From Dipteris shenzhenensis (lineage: Eukaryota; Polypodiophyta; Polypodiopsida; Gleicheniales), in the NCBI GenBank assembly GCA_047967505.1, contig CM106540.1: 64,000 nucleotides of DNA; one strand, given 5' to 3'. Position 1 is the first letter of the stretch; each line of letters opens with the position of its first letter. Position numbers and translations under genes: made by a program. Positions 21,240-32,169 of the stretch are shown piece after piece. The notes under the pieces were generated by a model. It was not told the origin of the DNA, did no database searches, and was given only the letters and a program-made list of their open reading frames with translations.

Positions 21240-21928
21240 ATGGCACCATTCGAGGACGTCTCCAACAAATCCCAGGTTCACTTAGAGTTGGAGGTTGAAT
21301 ATGCAAGCACACGTAGTCTAGGATTGAGGGGAGCTTCCAAAATCCATAGTCTTCGTTTGGAAGGAAAGAAGCATCTCGACCTTTGGGTAGAAGGACCCTT
21401 GTATCCTTTAGATCCTGCTAACCAAAAGAGCCCTCCTTTCCATACAATGCATGAGCTAGTTCGGTTTGTTGGAAATGGACGTGTGGGGTTGCTTGGTTAT
21501 TGCAATCGGTTAAAAAATGCTCAGTCAATGGCTATGCAAGCAAGCGAGATGCGTAGAGCCCAAGCAGAGATGCTAGCACATTTAGGAAATAGCACCATTG
21601 TTGCAATGCATAACTCTGTGCAAGATCTTCAAAAGAAGAACCAGGATCTTCATGATAAAGCTAAAGCATTGGACTTGGAGCGAAATGCATTGGACTTGGA
21701 GCGACATAAATTAGAAGAGTCACTCTATAAGCTAGCTGAGTCCAAAAAAGGCTTGGAAAGATCTATATACAATCAAGTTCAACGAGCCGTAGAGAAGGAA
21801 GAAGAATGAGTGCAAAAGATGAAGGAAACACCTTTGGGATTGAAGGAGAGGAAAAGAAGGTACTTACATAACATGGATGCATTGGCACCCACTGGTGGTG
21901 CTAGAAAGAGGAGAGTCCGGGCTACAAG
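21240..21928 (+). pseudogene. Element B coiled-coil protein, first exon
   Basis: The start reads MAPFEDVSNK, parallel to element A. There are about 188 clean codons: a beta-rich first half (LRLEGKKHLDLWVEGPLYPL, PPFHTMHELVRFVGNGRVG), then a long coiled coil (about residues 105-185: NSVQDLQKKNQDLHDKAKAL, KLEESLYKLAESKKGLE). A TGA at 21807-21809 (probably W to stop) interrupts a basic tail (PLGLKERKRRY, then GARKRRVRATR) that matches element A. A donor (AAG|GTTGG) follows at 21928. Function is unknown; position suggests the N-terminal DNA-binding and oligomerisation part of the transposase. A long clean frame with a single stop suggests it is younger than element A. Confidence 0.6.
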
Positions 21929-22499
21929 GTTGGTTATCAAATGTTCCAATGAGATTACACTCTTTTGTGCTACATTGTTTGTGACTAAGTTTTTATTGTG
22001 TTCTTCTTTAGGAACTTCATGGAAAATGTCTATATTTGGACATTGGATATGAAAGTTATGTCACTTTTAAAAGTGCTGTCCAAGGTAGTTTTGCCAGCGA
22101 AACTATCTTGGGAGACCTGCTTCAAAGGGGTTTCGCTGGCGAAACTACTTGGATGGCTTGCTTCAATGAGTTTTCTGTGAAGAAACCCTTTAATGAAGAT
22201 AGGTTGAGAGGGTTTTCAATGTCATGCCCTATTAAGTAAAAGTTGTAAGAAGGATCCTAAGGGAATTTTCATAGAGAAGTCTACTCTACATGTGGGTTTC
22301 TTCAAAATCCATCCCATTATGGTCTCACCATTCCTAAAGATTCACCTAAATATTTTTGTATAAAATAGGCATTGCTATAATACTTTGCATATTTCTAAGT
22401 GAAACTATGTTTTCTTCTAATCGATTTTTGCCATATTTATGCATAGTTGGAAGCTTTTTTTTTCCTTCGCTCGGACGCTTGGAAGATTTTGCTCAGAAC

Positions 22500-22968
22500 A
22501 TGCTCGTCCCCTAAGGCTTCTCATCCTCAGGTAGCAACTTTGAGAGCTAAAGTATGGACAAAGGTAGATGCGTTGATAAAATTGCTTCGCCTGGTTCAAA
22601 TCGATGAGATGTATTATGAAAGGTTCAGGATGGTTGTGAAAGATTTAATGCAATTAATGGTGAAAGCATGGGGGGAGTCGCACATTACACATTACATGGT
22701 AATGTTGGCACCATCGTAATATTTAGCACTTGCTTTATAAACAGTTTTTATTGCTAAAATGATTCTCATCATGTTTGCAGCATATTCTCTATGCACACGG
22801 ACCATGGTTTGGACCATGGTTTGTACAAAATTGGGGTCCTTTGTCCATTTGGAATACACAAGGCATGAAGAAGTCGCACTATAGAGCCAAGGCAACCTAC
22901 TTCAAGAACTCAAGGCATGGTGGTGGTATCACTCGTTGCAGCAATGCATTGCATGAGATGTTCGATTA
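22500..22968 (+). pseudogene. Element B transposase C-terminal remnant
   Basis: Two blocks flank an apparent intron (about 22696-22780). The first holds VWTKVDALIKLLRLVQIDEM and KAWGESHITHYM; the second holds HILYAHGPWF, then NTQGMKKSHYRAKATYFKNS and a NALHEMF ending. Both align with the end of the element A gene (GWGESHITHDM and HILHAHDPWF). The catalytic middle is gone. Confidence 0.6.
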
Positions 22969-23284
22969 GTTTTTTAGATGTTTACTAGGAAGGACATTGA
23001 AGTCTGAAAAGGCAAAGGCGTCAGAACTTGCAAAAGTAGTTCAAATTATATCAAAGAATAGAAGTCATAGTGCTTGGAAAGCATCCATAGGGAGTTGAGG
23101 AGTCGCACGTTGGTTGCAAGCTCTAGAGTGAGAGAAGGGAGCAGATGGGTCCAACCACCAACAGAAGCTATGGTGTAATTGTATACAATTATGAAATAAA
23201 TATATTGCTTATTTTGACCACAATTTGTGTACTCACTCTTTAATATCCTGCTTATTTTGAACACAATTTTTGTACTCACACAAC

Positions 23285-23500
23285 GTTGGGGAAAGTGGGG
23301 ACATGGTGAAGGAGGGGGAGAGAAGGGAGGGGCATGGGGCGGGGCAAGGGGAGGGGTGGAGTGGTAGCAAGGGTGGAGGGGAGGGGGGGATGTGGGGTAT
23401 GGGGAGGGCAATGGGTGTGGGCGGGGCAAGTAGGGGGAGGGCAATGGGGGGGGAGGGCGACGAGGGTGGGGGGGGTTAGGGCGGGGACAGGGGGCACGAT
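23285..23500. repeat. G-rich low-complexity tract
   Basis: Runs of GGGG or longer separated by A/T/C, with G-quadruplex potential, about 90-300 bp upstream of the H3-like start. A similar G-run block sits upstream of H3-like remnant 1. Confidence 0.8.
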
Positions 23501-23547
23501 GAAACCCTAAATGTAATTAAAAGGGATGTGAAAACATGATGGGCCCA

Positions 23548-23558
23548 TATAAAACATT
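23548..23558 (+). promoter_or_regulatory. Probable TATA box of the H3-like gene
   Basis: TATAAAACATT lies 38 bp before the ATG at 23586, preceded by GGGCCCA, an element common in plant housekeeping promoters, and followed by AACCCTAAC (a telo-box-like motif). The spacing leaves almost no 5' leader. Confidence 0.5.
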
Positions 23559-23585
23559 AAAAAAAACCCTAACTCTCATTATTCA

Positions 23586-24660
23586 ATGGCAAGAGTGAAG
23601 AACACTGCTAGAGCCACTGGACGCCGCCTCCACCCTTCCTCCTCTAGCTCCACCACCTCCATGGCATCTACGCACATGAGCCTATCTGGGTCCGGTGGCA
23701 CCTTCCCTGACTCTTGTGAGCCCTCTCCCAACTCTTGTGAGGTCTCCTAAGACTCTTGTGAGCCCTCCCCCAACTCTCGTGAGCCCTCCCCCAAGTCCCG
23801 TGAGCCCACTCCCCAGTCTCGTGAGCCTTCTCCTCCTCCCAAGTCGCATGAGCCCACTCCCCAGTCTCGTGAGCCCACTCCCCAGCCCAAAGAGCATGAG
23901 CCTTCCCCTCAGCCTTCCCCCCAGCCTTCCCCTCAGCCTCAACCCTCAGCCTTCCCCTCAGCCTCAACCTTCCCCTCAGCCTCAACCTCAGCCTGACCCT
24001 CAACCTTCCCCTCGACCTTCCCCTCCCCATGAGAGCCCTCTCTCAATCGAACAAAATGTGTTCAATAACCTCATAGACATAGAGAGGCTTCTTGAGGGCC
24101 AATAGACTGCCAAGAAGAGCACCATCTTCTCTCTCCCGGTGATACAGCCCATCGTAGAGATGATCCCTGTGCCCATGAAGAGGGTAAAGCAGACGCCGAG
24201 GAAGCCCCATCCCAAAGAAGGACAAAGCTCAAGACATCCGCGAGAGGAGGACTCGGAGGAGGATCAACGCAGACAAGAGCAGCAGAAGAAATTCAAGGTA
24301 GACAGGAGGCCGTGGGATCGTGTTCAAGTACCTGTAAAGCCTCCACCAAGAGTCAAGAAGCCATATAGAGCAAAGATAGGAGCACGGGCCCTAAGGGAGA
24401 TCAAGCAAATGCAGAAGACCACCGATAACTTGATCTCGCGTCTACCCTTCCAACGTGTGGTACGGGAGATAGCACAGGGATACAAGGATGACGTGCGATT
24501 TAGCACAGGAGCTATGGGGGCACTCCAAGAGGCTGTGGAGCAAGTGACCACCACTTTGTTCGAGGATGCCAACTTGTGTGCCATCCATGCAAAGCGCGTC
24601 ACGGTCATGGACATGGCTCTGGTGAAGCGGCTATGGAGTGACCCAAGTTTGAAGCCCTAG
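23586..24660 (+). pseudogene. Divergent histone H3-like gene with a long PSPxSRE-repeat tail (2)
   Basis: The N-terminus reads MARVKNTARATGRR, close to the canonical H3 start. A Ser-rich linker and about eight 7-residue repeats (P-S-P-x-S-R-E; about 23700-23900) follow, then a Pro/Gln-Ser tract. Defects: TAA at 23748-23750 inside the repeats, one frameshift near 23940, TAG at 24103-24105. Then 185 clean codons hold a basic linker and a complete H3 fold (about 24350-24640): [20 protein letters not shown] (alpha-N, alpha-1), [28 protein letters not shown] (alpha-2), [18 protein letters not shown], and a shortened DMALVKRLW (alpha-3). Two codons of the usual MPKD are missing. Loop 1 is the canonical length, unlike typical CENH3. 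There is no intron in the fold. It sits within element B. AATAAA lies at about 24750. As read it cannot yield a full protein, though the fold could be translated from an internal ATG. Confidence 0.75.
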
Positions 24661-25316
24661 ATTCTCTTGCAGCCCACTCTTAGGACTTAGACCACCCCCT
24701 GCCCTTGAAGGCACTATCTTGTATCTAAGGCCCAAGGCCGATCTTTTTTAATAAAATATATCAACATTCTCTACACTATCGCATTGTTGTGTATTTTCCA
24801 TTTCTATGACTGCAATAATGACGTCGCCAGGACCCCAAAAAGCCCAAACCCGCCACGGCATGAATTCGGGCATTCTGGACACTTTTCCCTTCTGTGCGAT
24901 AGTGAAATTCCTTCAGGATTTGACAGAAATGAACTTTCGATACCCAGAATTGGTGAAAATGATACTAAATTGGCTAGAAATGTATTAAATTAACACAATT
25001 AAAATGATGGAGATAATATATCATCAACGAGTTAAACAAATACACATTCTTCATTCAAGGAGGCCAACTTCTCCTCGGGATGCATTTGCTTACCTAAATC
25101 CTCATGAATCATAGTGAACTTGCCTATGAATGATTCAACTAGTTCCCACTCCTCAAAGTCCAAAGGGAAAACATCTACCACCATGAATAAGAGCTCTTAG
25201 AAACCAAATACAAAATTTCCAAATGGACTCATTACACTTACATGTGAAAAAGGTACATAAATAGAAAGGCTCACAGTCTGATGGTATCCTAGATTGATTG
25301 AATGATGGAGGAAGCC
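24661..25316. other. Element B interior, no gene seen
   Basis: Holds the AATAAA signal near 24750 and AT-rich sequence. Nothing else recognised on either strand. Confidence 0.4.
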
Positions 25317-25571
25317 TCATATCTTTTCCCATGTAAACATGTTGCACTTTTGCAAGCCATCCTTTCTTCCTATGTGCCCCTTCCACTCATGCAAGATGTC
25401 ACCTCTCTTGCTCTTGGGAAGCTTATGTGGACCTTTGGCCGATCCTTTCATCACTATCCAGTCATTTAAGCTGTAGGTGCAAGGGACCCACTGATCCAAT
25501 GCATTTTTGGTGTTGTGGAAGACACAAGAGGTCACAACATTGTGTGGTCTTGTAGCCTTGCTCCTCACCAT
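25317..25571 (-). pseudogene. Element B right-end gene (MVRSKATRP protein)
   Basis: An ATG at 25571 reads MVRSKATRP, then VFHNTKNALDQWVPCTYSLN, then MKGSAKGPHKLPKSKRGDIL. The same protein begins element C's right end (53097, +). It reads inward from the right TIR, opposite to the transposase gene. No family recognised; short, basic, with a W/C core. The CT-rich block upstream (25574-25940) is low-complexity and probably its leader. Confidence 0.5.
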
Positions 25572-26274
25572 GCTTACAGAGGTTGCAATAGCAAGAATGG
25601 GACTCCTACACAGGGCAATGTAGCTCCAACAGAGGCAAAAAAGAGGGAGAAGGAGAGGGACAGGGTAGCAACAACAACAAAGGCACAGGAGAGGGAGAAG
25701 GAGAGGGACAACAGAGCAGCTCCAACAGAGGCACAAAATAGGGAGAAGGAGAGGGACACAGAGCAACAACAATAGAGGCACAGGAGAGGGAGGAGGAGAG
25801 GGATAGAGCAGCTCCAACAGAGGCACAGGAGAGAGGGGGAGAGAGAGAGAGAGAGAGAGAGGGAGCTGTAGCAAGCAGGCCAGAGTAGGAGGGAGCAGAG
25901 AAAGAGGGGGAAGAGGGAAAATGCATGGGATTTGGTTCAAATGGAGTCATTTGGTAGGCTGGACCAGAACAGTGGGGGCAAAGGTCCTAGAAAGAGGGAG
26001 GGGAGAAGAAAAATTCACCAAAAGGGCCCTACCATCCCATTGAAGGCAGTTTTGGGCTCATGTGGGAGAGGTGCACCTGGTAGGAGGGTCAAACATGGGT
26101 TAAGAGGGGGGGAGATGGTTTGGGTGGTCCCTAGTGTAAGGGGAGCAACCAATAGGGGCTCTCTGCAGGCCTGCCCACCCTCCACCTCAACATACCATTG
26201 CCCCACACCTTCTAGCACTCTCATTGGTACACCTCAAATCACTCTAATCCCTTGAAATTAGGAAACACTAATTG

Positions 26275-26308
26275 GAGGCCCTTTTGAGACCCCAATTCTC
26301 TCCTAATG
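26275..26308 (-). repeat. Right TIR of element B
   Basis: The + strand ends CCAATTCTCTCCTAATG. The reverse complement matches the left TIR at 32 of 34 bases and the right TIR of element C (52455) in large part. Confidence 0.9.
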
Positions 26309-27797
26309 ACTGTGTAAATCAAATTCTTAATTGATTCTTTGGGTTGTTTGATTATTAACATGCATTCATATTTTCATGCCATTCAAAGTTATCCTCAAAG
26401 CAATAGCAAAATACTTGGCCCAAAGGAGTCAACAAAGGGAGAGTTTAGGACAATTCCAAGGATATCTTCAAACATTTGGATCCAAGCAAGTAATCTAGCC
26501 ACCACATTTCTCACCCAAAAAAACATTGAAAGCATACGAGTAATATCTGTAATGCAATATGTATAAAACAAGCAAGTATAAGTGAATTTTAGTATAGTAA
26601 ATTGAGGGGGTTTCCATTTTCCGAGCGAAAACCCCCGAGCAACGAGTGGACAAAAGGTGGGAAGGGTCAAAAGATATAGGATCAAGTCATTTTTGGGAAG
26701 CACAAAATTCCAAACTATTTCAAGGAATATGTATGCAAATATAAAATATTGATGAACAGAGATAGACATAAATATACCTTTATATAGTATACATATATGA
26801 TGTCCAAATGGTGACTTATTTAATGACTTTCAAATATCCTTTCTTTTCCTTTCACCATTGGTTGGATCATAAAATTCTGAGCAAATATCCTCTTTATAGC
26901 TCCTCAGGATGAGCTAAGAAAGATATATCAAGTCTTTTTAATAGACCCTCTAAGTGTATTCTACTAGAGGAATATGGTTTGAAATGCTTGCCCCAACACT
27001 ATTCCACCGGCGGAATACCCTTGGAGAGCCTACAAAGAATGGGTCATAACTTTTGCTGCTTAGCTCAGATTGAGGAGCTGTAAAAAGGAAAAATATTCAA
27101 AATTTCATGATCTATGCAATGTAGGCTTAAAATTATAATTTTTATAGGTATGGAAGAAATAGATTGGAAATTTCAAGATGTATATGAGAGTTACAACTTT
27201 TTCCTAATTCATATTATGGTAGTAGGGACCACATTTCCTTAAAACTACTTAGGTTTGGAGAATTGGGAATATTTTGAAAATACCTCCCTTGCCTTTCCAT
27301 ATTTGATAATGTATTAGATATTAATTTATGATCGATAATAATGGCTTCAATTATGAGATTTTCAATATCCTTTTCCTACTCATCCAAGGAATATGGTATA
27401 GATTGTTACATGAGAGCTTCTCAATACTTCAAATATGGGATTGCTAAAGCTAAGGGAAACCCTTTTAAATCGATTGAATTACCATAATCCTCAAAAGAGA
27501 GTATGGTAGAGAGGGAATTATAGGAGTTTCTAAAGTGTTCACTATTTGTTCATATATAGATGATGTTCTCTAACATGAGGGTTATAATGATAAGTGTATG
27601 TGTGTATGTATGTATGTATGTATGTATGTATATCTATTATAAAATTTTCCAAAAAACAATTCAAAAAATGCAAAAGTTTTCAAAGTTAAAAAAAAAACAA
27701 TTTTCTTTCAAACATGTAACTTGAGCCATATGTGCCCCCCACTCCTAAACATGTGGCATGAGCCACATGTCCCCCCCTGCCCCCCAATAGGTGGCAA
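26309..27797. other. Intergenic; (TATG)n and start of a foldback
   Basis: No gene recognised. (GTAT)n lies at about 27601-27630. From 27720 a palindromic phrase, ACATGTGGCATGAGCCACATGT, with C-runs begins and is cut by the gap. It resembles the complete foldback at 28745-28868. Confidence 0.5.
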
Positions 27798-27897
27798 NNN
27801 NNNNNNNNNNNNNNNNNNNNNNNNNNNNNNNNNNNNNNNNNNNNNNNNNNNNNNNNNNNNNNNNNNNNNNNNNNNNNNNNNNNNNNNNNNNNNNNNN
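27798..27897. other. Assembly gap, 100 N
   Basis: Exactly 100 unknown bases, the usual placeholder for a gap of unknown size. It lies inside a probable palindromic element and next to CT-rich DNA, both hard to assemble. Confidence 1.
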
Positions 27898-27959
27898 TTA
27901 TTTTGAAATCTATGGTGGGATAGAGGAGTGAAGTAGAAATTTCAAAAAAATCGCCATCC

Positions 27960-28310
27960 CTCTCCTTGACTTTTCAAAAAATTCCCCGCCATCCCTCTCC
28001 CTGACTCCCCTTCCCCTCTCTCCTCTATCCTCCCTCCCCTCCTCTCTCTCATTTCGCCCCTCCCCTCTCCCAACCCCTCCTCTCCTCCCCTCCTCTCTCA
28101 TGTTGCTCACCTATCCCCTCCTCTCTCACATCGCCCACCTCTCCCCTCCTCTCTCTCCAATCGCTCAACTCTTCCCCTCTCTCTCACGTTGCCCTTCCCC
28201 TCTCCCCTCTTCTCTCTCACGGATCCGTCCCCTCTCCCCTCCCCTCCCTCTCTCTCACGTTGCTCACCTCTCCATCTTATCTCTCTCATGTTACCTGTCC
28301 CCTTCCCTCT

Positions 28311-28341
<31 letters not shown>

Positions 28342-28703
28342 TCTCCCCTCATATCCCCCCCCTCTCTCTCTCTCTCTCTCTCATGTCGGCTCTCCCCTCC
28401 CCTCCTCTTTCTCATGTCGCTCAGCTCTCCCCTCCCCTCCTCTCCCTTTCCCTCCTCCTCCTCTCACCACATGCGATGTGGGTGAAAGGGAGGGGGAGGG
28501 AGTGTGGGAGGAGTAGAGGGACGGTGAAGGGGGAAAGGGAGGGGGTGGGGGGGGTGTTAAGAAATAAGGGGGAGAGGGAGTGAGGGGGGAGTAGGGAAAG
28601 GGAGAGCGTAGAGCAGAGACTAGGAGAGAGGGAAGGTGAGGGAGTGGGGAGTTGGGAGAGGGGGAAGTGTGTGTGTGTGGGGGGGAGGGGGGGTAATGAA
28701 GAG

Positions 28704-28745
<42 letters not shown>

Positions 28746-28865
28746 AGCCCCCCCTTTCCCACCAACATATGGAGCACGCCATATGTTCCCCCCCTCCCCC
28801 TTCCCACCATAGGGGGGGGGACATATGGCGTGCACCATATGTTGGTGGGAAGGGGGAGGGGGGGC

Positions 28866-28907
<42 letters not shown>

Positions 28908-28927
28908 AGGGGGGGGCTTGAAGTGGT

Positions 28928-28963
<36 letters not shown>

Positions 28964-29200
28964 CTTTAATTTCCCCGTCCTCACCCTCCTCTCCCTCTCC
29001 ATACTCCCGCCTCCCTCCCTCCCCTCTTCTTACTTCCTCCTCCCTCACTTTCCCTCTGCCCTCCCTCTTCGCTCCCCCCCCTCTCCTCTCCCTACTCCCT
29101 CCCCCTCTCCCTCTCCCTCTCCCTCTCCCAACTCCCCCCTCACTTCCTCCCTCTTCCCCTTTTTATATGCACATGTGTTGGCTGCCCTCCCCTACTCTCT
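27960..29200. repeat. CT-rich and GA-rich low-complexity block
   Basis: CTCTCC/CCCCTCT repeats run to about 28470, then G/A-rich sequence, (GA)n at about 28698-28744 and 28868-28898, another (GA)n at about 28930-28960, and CCCTCC repeats to 29150. Long Ser/Leu/Pro or Arg/Glu frames across this block are composition artefacts. Confidence 0.9.
28745..28868. mobile_element. GA-flanked palindromic foldback
   Basis: The left arm CCACCAACATATGG, then GCACGCCATATGT and a C-run, is mirrored by a G-run, ACATATGGCGTGC and CCATATGTTGGTGG. It is flanked by (GA)n on both sides. A relative cut by the gap lies at 27720-27797. Confidence 0.75.
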
Positions 29201-29544
29201 AATTTTATTTTTTTTTCATATTTCTAATTTTTAATCAATTCTATACCCAAAAGTGAGTTTTCAAACCATGTCCCATTTTGATTTTTTTTCGAATTAATAG
29301 CATCAATTTAGGGTTTCTCAAAAAAGTTCCTAGATTTGAAATTTTTGCTTTTTCTCCCCAAAAACATTTTTTCACTTTTTTTTTTCATTTTGTACCTCAA
29401 AATGGGGGTTTTTTGGAACAATTTTCACATTTTGATTTTTTAAAGAAATTAACAACATAAAATGAGGGTTTCTAAAAAAAAGGCTTGTAGAATTTGCTGT
29501 TTTTTCTAATTTTATGCCACTAAATTAGGGTTTAACAAAGGAAC

Positions 29545-29660
29545 TTATTTTATATTTTAGGGTTTAGGGTTTAACTTTTAAGATTTGGGGTTTAGCATTT
29601 AGGGTTAAGGGTTTAGGGTTTAGGGTTTAAGGGTTAGGGTTTAGGATTTAGGGTTTAGAA
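29545..29660 (+). repeat. Interstitial telomere-like repeat (TTTAGGG)n, degenerate
   Basis: About 12 units of TTTAGGG with variants (TTTGGGG, TTAAGGG). This is the plant telomere motif. Flanking sequence continues on both sides, so it is interstitial. Confidence 0.9.
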
Positions 29661-29665
29661 AAGAA

Positions 29666-30030
29666 GAAAATATGCATGTCCAACCATGAAAATGATATCC
29701 AAAGGATATGATGATTTGCACAGGCCTTAACCTTACTTAAATTAAGACTTGTTTAAAGTATTGTGCCTACCAAAGATGGGTCCATAGGCTAGAAGTACAC
29801 AAGTATGCATATTTTTAACACTCATGCATGATTCATGGTAAGAAACCAGGAAATATGCATGTTCAACCATGCAAAAAAATATCTGATACTTTGTAGAGCC
29901 ATGAATCTCACTTACATTAATGCTTGTGCAAAGTATCAAGCCCATTAGAGATACATGCATAAGCTAGAAGCATAGTCATACATATTTTGTTTTGTTTCCT
30001 ATTTTGAAGGATGGTTGCTTGTCAAGTAAA
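29666..30030. repeat. ~181-bp duplication, two copies
   Basis: AATATGCATGTCCAACCATG (about 29669) and AATATGCATGTTCAACCATG (about 29851) begin two diverged copies that share the order ATATC, TTAAGACTTG/TAATGCTTG, and AAGCTAGAAG-like blocks. Confidence 0.7.
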
Positions 30031-31046
30031 TTATTTTAGAAGCAATTAAATTCTAGTTTCCATTTCCATTGCTAATCTTTGTTTCTTTGAATGTAGGATT
30101 TCAATCTACATGAGGGTTCAAGTGTGGATCAATGGGCTATAAGGTTTCCAATTGTGCATTAACGGTCTGCAACAAAGTAGACTAATGACTCTAGAAGAGA
30201 TTTAGAGACATAAGAGAAGATATCTTATGCATCATTTTCAAAAAAATGTGTATCTTTACACCACCTCTATGTTGATAGCAACAACTCTTGGATTATCATA
30301 TACATGTTATCTTATTTAATTAATAAATAATAACAAGTTAATTAGTAAATGATTAAGAAATAATTTGATAAATAATTAAGGAGGTATTTAGCAATTAAAA
30401 TTATATAACAACTAGTTTGACGATTAATTAACAATTCATTAAATTTTTAAGAGAAGTTAATTAGTAAATATTGTTAATTAGAAAATCAATTAATAATTAA
30501 TTACAAAACTAATGAGAAGATAAAATTGATTGGAAATTATGTTTTTCTCTTTGAGCTTATGTACTTTGTGATTTTTGGTTGTATGTTAGTAATAACCCCC
30601 AATCATTTCCATCATAACTTTCACTAGAAATTTGCAGTCATAAGACTGTATTAGGAAAAGTGGGAATATCGCAAGTCCCATTTTTTTCAACTCTCAATAT
30701 TTTAGTCCCAAAAAAGAGGAAATTTGGAACAAATTTTTATCAAGATACATGGCATGAATTTGTGGAAAACACTACACTCCTGAGTACATATTGAAGTTAG
30801 TATAACCATTAGGTACAACATATCGCCAACAATCTATGGAATATTTGTCTTCAAATCCTTTATCGTTGCCTCCATTTTCAATTTACGGATGTGCACATTT
30901 TCTGAGCAAAAAAGTCCGAGCGATAATGTTTGGCGCCAACCATGCTAGTATATTTCTCAAATGAATATACAATTCTTCCTTAATTTCTCAGAAATGCACA
31001 CTCATGAGCTCCCTCAATCTAAATCTAGGCTTAGCTAAACCTATGC
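30031..31046. other. Intergenic, AT-rich, no gene seen
   Basis: Contains TTAATTA-rich stretches at 30315-30500. No recognisable coding sequence. Confidence 0.4.
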
Positions 31047-31050
31047 TCTG

Positions 31051-31054
<4 letters not shown>

Positions 31055-31136
<82 letters not shown>
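31055..31136. repeat. (CA)n and (CATA)n microsatellite
   Basis: CA dinucleotides to about 31110, then CATACATACATA, then TATATA. Confidence 0.95.
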
Positions 31137-31140
<4 letters not shown>

Positions 31141-31811
31141 TAAAACAAACAGTTTTCTCCTCTACATCCAATTTTTGCTTCCACTTGGATTCCCTAGTGG
31201 CATTATAAGGGGACAAGCCCCACCCTTCATCATAAAGTTGGTCAAAACAAGTAGGCACAGAGTAGGCACACAATTGTAATTGAAAAAGGCCTATACTTAA
31301 ACGGTGTATTTTTACACCAAGAAGGTGTATATGTAGACCATCTCTCCAAGACAACAAGACATCTTGATATACTTAGGACTTTGTTCAAAACTATGTCGTG
31401 TTGACCAAAGTGTAATTATTTGGTTAATCATAGAAGATATTTTTGTAAGCTTATCTAGTGTTTGGTAATTTGATAAAATTTGGGTTTTCAAAGTTTGCTA
31501 GAAAAATTGCCAATGGTTACTCTATATAAGTGGGTGTGTAAAGTTTCAACCAATATTGCAATATTTGTTTGGAAGTATATGAAAAAAAACCATGGGACTA
31601 TGATATTCAAATATATTGGACTTGTATTTAGTCCAATTTGGAAATGGACTTTATGCAAATCCAATTTTTCTAAATACAATGTTTACAACAAAAATTTGAA
31701 CACATACGGATATAAGCCCGCTCTTTTGATTTAAGTTGATATGGACTTATAAGGATTTTATTTATGTTTGAATTTTATATGAAAGGAAAGAAGGGTAGAT
31801 ATGCTAGGATG

Positions 31812-31875
<64 letters not shown>

Positions 31876-32169
31876 CGCACATGCGTGTGAGAATCCAAAC
31901 CACCCCACACCTACACCATCAGAGATTACTCCTGTGGATTCGAGATAGCCTAGTAGGCGACAGAGCCGCCAGTCTTCTCCCCGATCATCAGAAGTCCCTT
32001 CTCCCCTACGGTCTATAGTCCCTTCTCCCCTGTGATGAGGAGTCCCTTCTCCCCTATGGTCAAGAGTCCCTTCTAGGATCGCAGAGCCACCAACATACTC
32101 CTATGAGTCCCTTCTAGGATTGCAGAGCCACCAACATACTCCTGTGCAGTCGAGAGCCCCTTCTCGAGA
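31137..32169. other. Intergenic with (CA)n at 31813-31872
   Basis: No gene recognised. After the CA tract, a minisatellite with the phrase AGTCCCTTCT recurs about six times at 31990-32165. Confidence 0.5.

Larger units (their letters stand above)
20644..26308 (+). mobile_element. Element B: 5.67-kb TIR transposon carrying an H3-like gene
   Basis: Bounded by 34-bp inverted repeats (20644-20677 and 26275-26308) that differ at two positions. Inside, in order: a coiled-coil/basic gene (+, 21240), remnants of the transposase C-terminus (+, about 22500-22968), a G-rich stretch, a histone H3-like gene (+, 23586-24660) and a short gene reading inward from the right end (-, 25571-25317). The central transposase domain present in element A is missing, so B is probably non-autonomous. 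No convincing target-site duplication is visible outside the repeats; a TA just inside the conserved CAT cannot be told from the TIR itself. Size and ends match element C. Confidence 0.75.

Noticed and set aside
23586-24660. Calling the H3-like genes CENH3
   Set aside because: Loop 1 between alpha-1 and alpha-2 has canonical H3 length, whereas CENH3 normally has extra residues. The divergent tails alone do not prove CENH3.
28100-29234. Ser/Leu/Pro-rich and Glu/Arg-rich open frames
   Set aside because: They come from CT/GA-rich low-complexity DNA with overlapping frames on both strands.
29545-29660. A chromosome end
   Set aside because: Non-telomeric sequence continues for kilobases on both sides, and the units are degenerate.
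31816-31872. tRNA or small RNA near the CA tract
   Set aside because: No cloverleaf, box A/B or CCA-like end could be seen by eye; no tRNA or rRNA gene was identified anywhere in the window.
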